Assembly: GCA_963281155.1 (NCBI GenBank)
Contig: CAUJLY010000002.1
Coordinates: 2,046,001 to 2,110,000 of the forward strand
Reading direction: 5' to 3'
Source of the DNA: Rhabditophanes sp. KR3021
Lineage: Eukaryota > Nematoda > Chromadorea > Rhabditida > Alloionematidae
Length of the DNA: 64,000 bases
Shown here: positions 28,871-39,900 of the stretch, piece after piece
Layout of the letters: every line of letters begins with the position of its first letter
Numbering within the stretch: the stretch's first letter is position 1
Notes under the pieces: generated by a model
What the model was told of the DNA's origin: nothing
Database searches by the model: none
Seen by the model: only the letters and a program-made list of their open reading frames with translations
Made by a program: the position numbers and the translations under genes

Positions 28871-31107
28871 TCCAATTCCTTAAATACATCCATTTATTTG
28901 TTCAAAAACAGGGAGTGCAAGAATAAAAGGTAAAAAGTTTCCAACTACGAAGTTAGAGCAAATAATCATATTTGAAAGGTGACAGAAAGTGAAGAAGTAT
29001 TCTATATTTACATATATTTGATTTGTTCGTAACTTTGTTACAGATCCAAATCTTATTGCCAGCTTACGTTTTTATAAAACAAATCAAGATAATATTTACT
29101 TCACACTACGACATTTTTGATTCGCTCCAAAGTTAAATTCATATCCATTCTTTACCTTCTATTTTAATACAAGCAAGGGAGCACTTTTAGAATTTTAACT
29201 TAAATAATGCAAGCTGTCTCCAAACATTAAACTGAAAATATATGAATAATATATATTTCTCTTTTATTCGCGTTGTTTCTATTAACAATTATTTAAAAAG
29301 TCACAAAAATTATGCTTTATAATCAATGTATTCGACCGCAGCAGTCTAAGTTTAAACAAACAGACGACGCGCAGGTTTCGAACCATTAACTACTTGCTTG
29401 CGAGTTTTCGAATAAACCATCTTTCCTCGCAAGCTAATGTACAGTCTATAAATTAAATTGACCTATCATTAAATGACAAATTGATACTAACCAAAAAAAT
29501 CAAAATATTGTTAGGAATATGCGATTAAAAATAAAAAGATCATAATTAATATGCATTTCTTGGTAATTTATTATTTGGAATCTTAAGAATTATAACGCAC
29601 AATCCAGTCTTCATGCCGATTAACGATGTCAATACTGTTATTATATTACTGCCCAATCAAAATTGTAATGATAAGTATTTATTAAAAACATACAGAAAAG
29701 ACATTTAGAGGATACAAACAATGTTGTCCATTTTGCAATAGAACTGGGGAAAATATTTGAAAAAAAGATAAAGAAATAATCATTTAGAGTCATTTAAAGT
29801 GTCTGGCTTTTATTTTAGGTTGTGTTACTTTTGTATAAGCTTCTGACGTGGTTTTCAACTAAAGAAAGTAAAGACTTTTCAATAGTGTTTTCCTTATACA
29901 AATCGTTGCTATATAAATCAAAACGACCAGCATTGAGTGCATAAATCATTTGAAATAAACAAAAGTCTTTATGGAATCCTTATGAGCAATTGGATCACCG
30001 TAATAAGCTTGAATTCGGGAGTACAAGCACCGCTTCTCCATTTTTGATCTTAGATAATAACTTAATGGAGAATCAGATTTGGCAATTTTGATGACATTCG
30101 TACTAGTTTTCTATAAGATTACGGCCATTCCCAATCTAAAATACATGAAGCGAAAATTGAAACACATTCATCACTTTTACTGGTTTACCATGAAGATGGT
30201 ACACTTTGGAGACTGAATGAGAGGCACTTAAACGTCGAGCTTTGATTCGAACTCTAAATGTTTCATAATTTATCAAGGAGATCATGATATTGAACGTATC
30301 AAAGTGAGAGTGTCCATTTACACCAAAATAATACACATGACACGCATAAGTATATCTTTCTAAGGTATTCGATTTTGTGTATACGTTTCTTTATCTTCAT
30401 AGATGTTGTCATTTTTCTAGTTACATGTAGATAGGGACACATTTACCCTGGAACAAAGACCCATTCGTCCATTGGGAAAAGAGACAGTTTAAAAACACAA
30501 ATGATATAAATTGCATTTATAATATCTTTTTGAGCATAATCTCCTCGTCAAATTATCATATTGTTCATGTAAGAGAGTATTATAATGGAAACTAGTTGGA
30601 ATTTTGTTTTATTTAAATTATTCAGTATGGCACATTCTACTGTATAATAATGAATTAAACGCATTACCTTCAATCCGCATATAACAACAAGTTCTATTTA
30701 AATATTTAGGATACATGTTGATTATAATTAAATAATACAAATATCCTTAGCATTGCAGTTCAACAAATTACACTCGTCCGGACTTAATTATATTACAATC
30801 AATTTTAAATATTATGTTAATCTCTTTTTTATAAAATAAATTTGTTAAACATAATTTTCACCTTGCCACTTTTTTAAAAAACAATTTTGTTACACATCTT
30901 TTCTAATAGTCTAAAATTGTTAACACTCAACTTATACCAATCAAGTTTAGGTAATTGAAACTCATAATCTTAGCAAAAACAACATACTACAACTGCCTCT
31001 GGTACTTGTTCATCTAGTTTAATAAGTTGTTCTAGACAACTTAACAATTACTGGTAATTGAGACAAAAGTAATAATATACAAACATTTTTCTTATTGTTC
31101 CTTAGTC
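28871..31107. other. Intergenic region with one strong inverted repeat
   Basis: About 2.2 kb, mostly AT-rich and noncoding. A locally GC-richer patch at about 29330-29435 holds a 9-bp inverted repeat (listed separately). A minus-strand 66-codon frame at 30136-30336 has mixed composition and could be a coding relic, but no family is recognisable. Confidence 0.45.
29396..29434. repeat. 9-bp inverted repeat with 21-nt loop
   Basis: GCTTGCGAG at 29396-29404 and CTCGCAAGC at 29426-29434 are perfect reverse complements and could form a hairpin. It lies beside a TTTCGAACC block that superficially resembles a tRNA T-arm, but no cloverleaf can be built. Function unknown. Confidence 0.5.
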
Positions 31108-33080
31108 ATGGCTACATTATTATCTATATTTATTATTGCTTTTCATCTCATTTATTTATCTTATGGTCAAGAAATATGCACAACTTCACGAAATTCAATT
31201 AAAGTTACCTTACTTAAAATAGGTATTCAGGTGCCATTAATTCAATCTGAATTAAATGAGCCTGTCTTCTTGGGAACGTTGCAAATTGAAATTGGAATCT
31301 CCCAAAGTATTAATAAACTATGTGTAAAAGAAAATCAGGCAAAGGATGTTTACAACATGGTTTTGGTTCCAGGAAAATTGGATGCTGGAAATAAAGAGAT
31401 ATTTTTGAATAAAAGTAGAATTATTGAAAATGGATATAGTGTTTATGATACTGAAAAACTATTAATTCCGGGAATATATACGCTTACTATTGAAAAGTTT
31501 TGGTCATATGTTTCTTTAGATTCAAAGAATGGGATTTTTGGTGAAAAAAGCAATTTTAATCATTTTTTTGGCTTAGCTATTAGGGAGGACGAAATTCCTT
31601 TTCCAACAATTGATGCTACTGAGTCTAGAGTTCAATTTGAATTAACACTGATACACCCACAGAATACAACAGCTATATCTGTGTCGCCTGTTTTAAACAC
31701 ACAGCCATTCGGTCAAAATTGGACTGAGACTAATTTTGTTAGAACACCAAATATTTTATTTGACTCATTTTCGTTTTTTATACTACCGGATGAATTTAGA
31801 AAAGTTCAATCAGACCAATCAACTGCACCAATCATAAACTTATATTATAATTGGATAGTCGGAACCTACTCAATTTCTTCCGGAGTAATAGAAACTAACA
31901 GAATACATTCTCTTTACAACCAACTCTCAGCCCGTCTCACCCCAAATATTCTTCAACCTCAAATATCAATCTTTACTCAAAACATATTCCCATACTTTCA
32001 CTCATTCCTTCCATTTTCCATCAACCATGACAAGGAAGTTAGCATAAAAAATATCCTCACCCAATTAATTCCTATGATCATCAATTTTAAATCAAATCAA
32101 CCTCAGGAAATTACTTTTCTCCAAAATTCGTTTCAAAGATTAATGGTGAATGATGTTTTTCTGAATGATTCTGCCCAAGAATATGAAACATACTTGTTGA
32201 GAAAACATATTGAAACCAGTTTGATTGATAGTGTCACCAACTTTACCCAAATTCCACTCAATCAAGGGAAATCTTATAACACCCTAATTTCAATTAATAC
32301 CTTGATGGGTCCTAACTTCTGGATTCGGATGCAGCAGTTTTTTGAAATTCATAAATATACTGAAGTTGAACCCTCAATCTTTTGGATATACTTTGCTAAA
32401 GGATTATGCGGTGTTGACATTTGCCTTTGTGATGTAAGTTCTTGGCACCTTTCAATCATCATCACAAACATCCCATTATAATCCACGACTTTTTCAGGTG
32501 ATAAAAAAGTGGGCTAAATTGACAAGTGAGCCTCTTTTAAAAATAGAGAATGTCGTCAATGCCACCTCAACTTTAAACTTTATCAATGACAACTTGGATG
32601 AAGATGAAGGTGTGATACCTTTGTTCTTGGATATGACGTTTGTTGATGGAGTCAATGGAACACGTACAAATATTAAATTACCCGTTCAGGTCTTGACGCA
32701 TAATCAAGTAAAATTAGGGCCCATCTCAATGAATGAAACTGGAGTAACTTTGTCTAATTTAGGGTATAATCATTTTTACCGAACATATTACTCAAATAAT
32801 TTATGGACTAATATATTTAATTTCACTGACAATTACCCTAACGCTCTCAAATTATCAGAGAAAACAAATTTAGCGGAGTCTTTTTGCCATCAATCTATTA
32901 ACGAGAGTGATTATTTAAGTAACTTAAACGAGGTAATTCATAACCCAATTATTATTAATACTTGTATTAATCATTATATATTTGTAGGCCGCCAAAAGAC
33001 TATTAGTCAATCTTCCTGTTGTACCAGCCACCTGCCAATCTCTGCTAAGCGGAAAGACAACACAAGTAGAAGAAGATTAA
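31108..33080 (+). CDS. Secreted M1-aminopeptidase-like protein, probably non-catalytic
   Basis: Three exons: 31108-32433, 32498-32932, 32988-33080 (introns 64 and 55 bp); 617 residues. A signal peptide (MATLLSIFIIAFHLIYLSYG) starts it. Residues 25-200 resemble the M1 N-terminal beta domain: LGTLQIEIGISQ, then LLIPGIYTLTIEKFWS, then ESRVQFELTLIHPQNTTAIS and a WTETNFVRTP near the domain end. The C-terminal half resembles the helical M1 part, with KSYNTLISINTLMGPNFWIR and WAKLTSEPLLKIE, the latter like the W-x-x-Q-x-G-x-P element. The catalytic region (GAMEN-type and HExxH-E zinc motifs) is not present: where it should lie the sequence is IINLYYNWIVGTYSISSG. Several N-glycosylation sites fit secretion. 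The assignment is by pattern, not search. Confidence 0.6.
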
Positions 33081-33569
33081 TTCCAACTTATATCAATTTG
33101 TTTTTATTTCCTAATAAATTTTGATGAGACATTACATGTTGATAAGCAGATTATATTTATGTAATATAGGTTAAATACATATACATTAATATAAAAAATA
33201 ATAGCATTCTCTCATATGGTAGAAAAGATACAAAGAAAATATTATAAGAAAAATGTAAATGATACAACGGAAATAAATTGTATATTATTATGATAATACT
33301 ATTAATGCAGTAGACCTGTATGATTTAAACACTGAGAAAGAAAGTTTACAAAAATAAATTACAGTAAAATTTAAAATGAATTGTTATGGAGTTTTGATGT
33401 GTTTTTGGACCTTTGTATTCTTCATTTTAAAGTGGGTTATTTGATCTCGTTTTTAAGTTTCGTAGATTGTTGTTCTTAGCAGTGGACTGAAAATGTAATA
33501 TTTAGTTAGTATATTTCCATGAAAATTATAAGGTCACATACACTTAGATATACATATTTAATGAAAAAC
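33081..33569. other. Convergent 3' region between M1-like (+) and PDF receptor-like (-)
   Basis: About 490 bp; AATAAA-like signals near 33112 on the plus strand. Nothing else recognised. Confidence 0.4.
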
Positions 33570-35537
33570 TTACAAACTTCCATTGTTTCCATTTCTATCT
33601 AAGTTAATTGTTTTGCCATTACTTTCAAAGCTTAAATTATTAGCACCGTATTGTTGTTCTGAAGCTCCGTTTGAAGATTGTTGTTGGTTGGATTGACTTT
33701 CAAAGTCTACATTGGCAAGGGGGGTTTTAAGATCACAGGAAATTGAAGTTACTGAAGTTCTTTCACAGCTTTGCAGGGATGTTCTTTGGTGAGGAAGCAA
33801 TAAATTGGAGGCAGAATCTCCTGAACTCTTTTTATTACTTCCGTTTAATTTTGAGACATGGTTTCCATTTCCGTTCTTCGTTTGATAATGAGATGTTTGC
33901 GACTTGGAACCACGACGAAGTTCATGGCCTGTTGTATGTTGTAGTTTAAAACGATTGTAATATTGCAGCAATACTCCTTGGACTTCTTTATTGGTGAAGC
34001 AATAAATAATGGAAATTACCAGTCCCTGGAACATGTATGAAGCAGAGGCCAGGAACGTCCAAATAGCAAAGAACCAAATATTTTTTTCTGTGGGTTGAAT
34101 GGGGATAGTCTGCATAATATTAGGAATTCCCAAAAGAGGAATCAACATAAAGGCTGCCTTAACACTTTTTTTCATCTTATCCATTTCATTTGAATTATGG
34201 CTCTCACAAACTTTTCTCCATAAAACTCTAATCACATTACATACAATCAATGTATTGACGACTAGTTGAAACAGTCTAACACCATCTAAACCAAATCAAA
34301 ATTAAGATATTATCGAAAATTAAAATTTGAAGGACTGTATACACACAACAGTCTCTTTAAGAGTTTTGCATATTCCAAATTTTAAGATATTTACGTGGCA
34401 TGCATTTAACACCAAATTTAACTTATATTAATCAATCTTTATTATTTAAAGTTCCCTAAGAACGCACCCAACCTGTGAGTTATTTTAATTTAAAAACGAT
34501 GGAAGAAAAAAAAAGATGCGAATCAAAAGTAGCACTGCAAAAGTCTCTAGGAATAGAAACTCATTTTTGTTATTTGCAATATATTAGTTTTCATTTGCAT
34601 ACTTACCTAATATCCAAAAAGACGCCATCAAATAATAATTTCCCAAACATCTATGGACTGCTCCGTTATATTGTTGAATTACAACGGACAACCAAATCAA
34701 AGAATGGACCAATGGAGCTCCATATCCGACCGTCATATAAATACCCAAGTTTGGTTCGCGATCAGAAAATGCAATTACTAGTTGATTGTGAAGGTATATT
34801 CCTTCCAGAAAAGACCACCAAAAGGCCACGCACTTGAAGTATTCAAGCAGGAAGTACATTCCTTCACATATAATTGGCTAAGCAAAATCTAATTAGGGAG
34901 TTTAAAATAAAATGACTCACCATTGTATTAATGTTCCTTCCAGTGGTACGACTTTTTGCATTTCCAAGAGCTGCCAATTTATCAGTAAACTCTAAATCTA
35001 TGTAAATGACTAATCTGATTAACGAAACCATCAGGATGGCTATCATCAATTGCAGATGAAGCATGTTACGAAATACGCGTAATCTCCTAAAAACAAGTTT
35101 GTTATTGACACTAAAATGGAAGCAAATACCTGAAGGAAGCGAAAATTAAGATTCCTATCGTGAGTGCACACACAGACAGTGCCAACCCAACAAATTCTAG
35201 GTATCTGATGTATCTTGCGATGTCGTTTGCAAACTAAATTTTATTAATTAGAAAAATTAGTAAACAAAAATGCTTACAGCTATCGCAGAACCAACAGCTT
35301 CTGACAACAGTTTTACTTCCTCTGAAAAGCAAAGGGAATAAGGTGTATACCCGTGGGGACGTGAAAAGTCAGTTTCATTTTTGCCTAACCAACGGCCTGA
35401 AGAATGACAAAATTTGGAAACATTGCGACGGGTGTCAAATGCTTTCAGATCGGGGCATCTCATCCAAACGTGTTGACCGCCAGGAGTTGCAGGCCAACAA
35501 ATTACTGTGTCAAAAGTTGCATTGCACCAGGGTTCGC
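33570..35537 (-). CDS. pdfr-1: Class B (secretin-family) GPCR, PDF receptor-like
   Basis: Exons on the minus strand: 35537-35278, 35233-35130, 35086-34921, 34877-34607, 34285-33570. The first gives the hormone-binding domain with WCNATFDTVICWPATPGG, MRCPDLKAFDTRRNV and a CHSSGRW block, four of the six family cysteines. TM1 (LEFVGLALSVCALTIGILIF) follows, then RNMLHLQLMIAILMVSLIRL (TM2), CEGMYFLLEYFKCVAFWW with LEGIYLHNQLV (TM3), GYGAPLVHSLIWL (TM4), RCLGNYYLMASFWILDG, then KKSVKAAFMLIPLLGIPN (TM6) and FQGLVISIIYCFTNKEVQ (TM7). The tail is Gln/Asn/Ser-rich. LEGIYLHN and FWILDG fit the PDF receptor, which controls locomotor arousal, mate searching and egg laying in nematodes through cAMP. The intron at 34286-34606 is long for this window. 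The N-terminus is missing here; see the exon at 36580-36987. Confidence 0.82.
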
Positions 35538-36579
35538 CTTAAAAGTAGATTTAATTTGCTTTAATTAGCTTAATTTACTAACCATTAGCTGGACCTATAA
35601 CGTTCGTTTAATAATATATTATGAATATCAATCAATTTTGTGTTTAATGACATATTGTAAAAGTGTATTTTTCAAAAGATGAATTAGACTGTTCATTTAT
35701 AAATTATACTAACTCAGTTTTATCGCTATGAAGCACAAATTAAGAAATTGTGGGCTACGAAGAATCAACGGAAAAATAAGCTACAGATGAAACGAATGTA
35801 AGCAATAGTTTGTCTTTGAGCAGGTGTAATGCAATGAAGCCAGAAATGGTTGCAGAAGGTGAGTAGCAAATATCAATCATAATCAATAAATTTAGCAGTT
35901 CATAAAAAACTACTCAATCTTTTGCAAGATTATCCACAAATAAAGTCGAAGGAAGGATGAAAAAGAATTAGTGATCGACGATTTCAAAATTTTGTTGCAG
36001 CAGAATAAAGCTGATATTACCAAGCAACAATGATTTGTTAATACAATATCGCAATTATTTCAAATATATGACTAAGTTTTATGATGTGCTCTTAACTAGG
36101 CATAGCGATACATTCTGGGAGAGTTCTCACTTTCAAAATTCCCTCAAAAATCTGGACCCTGGAAAAGAATCGAAGTTCAGGACTGAAGATAATATGAAGC
36201 ATTTGGGTATGATTGTAAGGTACAAATCGGATGGTGACTTTATATACTTGGTTGATGGGAAACTAACAGAGTGGATTATTCTGCTGTATCTCAAGAACAA
36301 TGCTATAGCAAAATGAGGATATATGAAAAGAAAGACGGTTTAGCAAGTAATGAAGCCTTGGCCTATGAATATGCTGTCATACTCGATCTACACAATTCCT
36401 TCACAAATACCGATGCCTCAGGACAGTCTAATGATGTAATGTTTCTAAAACATTCGATTATTGCCAAGAGAATTTCAAAGATTATTCTCGGCAAAATACG
36501 CTTGTCTAAAAAGCATGTTACTTGATTAGTATTTACTCTATTTTTACTATTTTTCAACTAAACTCGTTGATTTTAATTT
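35538..36579. other. Probable long intron of the PDF receptor gene, with a plus-strand coding relic
   Basis: A candidate 12-nt exon on the minus strand lies at about 35590-35601 (reads GTCCAGCTAATG between TTATAG and GTTAGT) and would keep frame with the next exon. On the plus strand, 36035-36525 holds two overlapping frames whose blocks (HSDTFWESSHFQNSLKNLDP; then DYSAVSQEQCYSKM and GLASNEALAYEYAVILDLHN) look coding but are shifted relative to each other, with earlier fragments near 35900-36010. I do not recognise the family. Confidence 0.4.
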
Positions 36580-36987
36580 TTAATTGTTCCGTCGTATTAC
36601 CTTAAATGAAATATAATTAGATGAAGTGATAGGAAAAGACTGGTTACCGTGTGTAGGCAGATGCGATATACTCAAAGATCTAATGCATTCTTCCATACTT
36701 TCAGCTGTATTATTATATAAACCTTGTATTCTTATATAAGTGTTTCGATAATCAAAGTTATTGTAATGTGTACTGTTGTAAAAATTGTTGTCAACTTCTT
36801 TTTCAGTTGATGATTCAGGGGTTGTTGTGGTAGGGATTGACTGGTCGGTAGTGGTTTGTTCAACAACTTCAGTATAAGAAATTATCGGAAGGGGAGATGT
36901 GGGTGAGAAAGCGTGTGCGGAAAAGTTTGTCGGATTAAGCGTTGATGATACGGCTAATGCCGTTACCGCAAACCTGAACAGATACAT
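36580..36987 (-). CDS. Signal-peptide exon, probable first exon of the PDF receptor gene
   Basis: A minus-strand frame starting MYLFRFAVTALAVSSTLNPT, a plausible signal peptide, then a Ser/Thr/Pro-rich stretch with many N-glycosylation sites and MEECIRSLSISHLPTHG. After that a GTAACC donor (near 36647) would give phase 1, which joins correctly either to the 12-nt candidate exon or directly to the exon beginning at 35537, giving ...THG(PAN)GEPWCNATF. An extracellular Cys shortly before WCNATF is expected as the first Cys of the class B hormone-binding domain, and EEC supplies it. The join is an inference across about 1 kb; the alternative is an independent secreted protein of 135 residues. Confidence 0.5.
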   Translation of the reverse strand: MYLFRFAVTALAVSSTLNPTNFSAHAFSPTSPLPIISYTEVVEQTTTDQSIPTTTTPESSTEKEVDNNFYNSTHYNNFDYRNTYIRIQGLYNNTAESMEECIRSLSISHLPTHGNQSFPITSSNYISFKVIRRNN

Positions 36988-39900
36988 TTTGGTCGTTTGA
37001 AGATTGTGGCGTGGGTGATGATTTGGTGAGGGCTATAGCCAAGTTTATGGTGATTGAAGCCTGAAACAAAATGTAAACAGTCAATATTTGGATATTTGTT
37101 TGTATGAATGGTGATGTAAATATTGTTAATGGTATTAATAATAATATAAATTAACATTCGGTGTTATAAAGCACGTAACATGTAAAAATAAAACTTCAAA
37201 TGGTGTATATTTGCCACTAAAAATACATTTGTACAATTCTATTTTTGGCGGATATGAACACTTTGTGGTTTCTATTAGAATAGCTTTAAACTACAATAAA
37301 AAGGATTGGAGTCTTAAAGATCGTCGAATAGGCAAAAAGTTAATGTCGAAATATGTAAAGTATACACACTAATTTTATGCCCTTCAACACTAATGAACAT
37401 TTAATATGCTTGGTCTAATTGTCTTTCAGCAAAGTCAAGATCCTTTTACAAAAAAGGACTGGTTAATGAGATTAATTCAAAAACCAAAAAATGGCATTTT
37501 AATATCAAACTTATTCATATACAAACCATAACAACCGTCTAACGAATTCCTTGGTTCGTATTTAATTCTCTTTATCTAAAATTCAGCCGCAAATGGGAGG
37601 CCTCTCTTCATAATCTCATAAATTAAGACAAAGAGGAAAAAAGTGGATGGAGAGTACATATGTATTGAAGGAAATTAATAAGATGCAACTAATAGAATAT
37701 CTTAGCTTACGGCAAAATATAAACTTTTAAAAGTCACACATCATTAATAAATATATACGTATCTTTTTTATTCCTTTTTTGATTTAAAAGAAAAGTGATG
37801 GCACAAGGACAAAATACTTTTTTGCTAATAGTTAAAGAAGTTAAAACCAAAAAATAATATTTTCAGGCCAGGTTTCTAAGACTTGTGACATATTGTGCTT
37901 TATAAAAAGAGAAAGACTTCAATCATCATCTGCTTTGTTAATCTCGAATTTTAGAAGCAAAAAATTTAAAAGAGATAAATTTAAATGATAATAAGGTAGC
38001 TGCAAAATAGATTTATATCGTGACAATGAGCATGATTCATTTATGCGTTGGATTTTTGACTTGTTTTTTCAGCCTAATTTGACGCAAATGAAAATAACAA
38101 TTCTTAGGATAATGGACTATGTAATTTTAAAAAAACAGTATCTCACTTCGTACACCTTTTTGAGATAACTAAGATTGGGGTGACACAACCTCATCCTACA
38201 ACTCAAACTTCTACTAAACTGTAGTAGGGCAACATCCGGTGAAAATAGAATTAGCATTAATAACAAGACTAAATAACAATTAAAAGTGTTGAAATATGTA
38301 AAATGTGTGGTGGCAATGAAAACAAAATTTATAAACATATAGTCATGCTTTCTTTCTTGAAGGCGTTCTTACATAAACTTAATTAAAATTGCAACTTGGT
38401 GCCGTCCTCGACATCTAATCAAATTTAAGTGGAGGTGATTAAATTAATAATACTTATTTCAACAAATTGCAAATTACATATTACAAATTACCATTTTCGA
38501 GAAAATAACAGTTTACGGCATTCCTTACCTATTGCCCAATTACACTATGAATAAGTATTATGAATCAACGAGAGAGTGGCACCATGGCTTTTAAAAATAA
38601 TATAACATAATAACATTAAGTGTATGTTAAACTAAACCAGTTTGGAAAAAACCAAAGTAAATGATGACGATATTTTATTGGAAATATTTTTTGAAAGTAA
38701 ATAGTAAATTCCAAGCTCGAAATAATGAATGCCCGCTGAATTATGCGATACAAATAGATGACTTTCTATTTTTAAGATTGTGTGGAAGAATTATGAGCCA
38801 CACAATGCTCTTATATTAACATTTCTGTACACTTCATCAAAGATTTACCAAAAAAGTAAAGACATTTTTTGGATTTAACGAAATGCACACTTTATTAAAT
38901 GTATATGCTTATCTTTTTAATACCTATTAAAGTTAATGAAGTTAACAGAGTTGGAGGAGCAATTTATGGAGATTGGATGAATTTTTATTATGTTTGTACA
39001 GTACATCTTAATATCTTCATCAGTAGTTTCAATAAAATGTACACATCACGATATCACACCACAAAAGGCGCATAAGTAGAGCATTTATGTCTAATTTAAA
39101 TGATAATACTAATAAATTTAATTAATGGTAGTAGTATGGTCTAATAAAAAATATAAAATAAAAGCATTTTAAGTAAGAAGCACAAAAATAAATACATACA
39201 TACACCCTTCTTCTATCTTTTTAATGCTCATTTATTATCAATTGTCTTGATTTGTGAAGCATAATATACGCTAACAACTTCTTGCCCACGGCCGGCAAAA
39301 AGGATCAGAGTGATTATATTTTTACATTTGATTTGAATTTATTATTTTGAGCCGCAAAAATATATCACATATCACCTCTAGACGCAATTATATAAATATA
39401 ATATTAACAATATCAAAGTGCAGGTGGTATAAAAAAAGATGGGGAAGGATTAAGGGGATATTAACTTGATTGAAGTTGCATTGACAAACAAAAGTTTAAG
39501 GTAAGTATTTTCGGTCAACATTTTTGAAGCTATTGGGAGGGTTGATTTGGGGTAGTTCTGATAAAGTTAGTGTATATGTCTATATTTTAATCAACTAAAT
39601 CAAATAATAGAGGAAGAAAATAGTTTAAAAATAAATAAAAAACAACTTCTAATGTTAATGGAAAGTTTAAATATATTTTCAAAAAAGTCTTACTTAATGA
39701 CATTTATTTGAAACCTTGTGCCATCATCAGAAACTATTATACTAAAATAATGATTCAGATACTTACTGAATGGGTGGTTGTAAAATGGGCATGAATTATC
39801 TTCATTTTTTGATAAAAATAAGCGAGAAATAGATATTTTCATCAGCACATTCATGTGTATGATATTTCCCGAGTTGATTCAATAAAATAGTAGTGTTTAT

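Noticed and set aside
29341..29435. Possible tRNA because of a TTTCGAACC block
   Set aside because: Neither strand gives a five-base T-stem, an acceptor stem or an anticodon arm at the proper distances.
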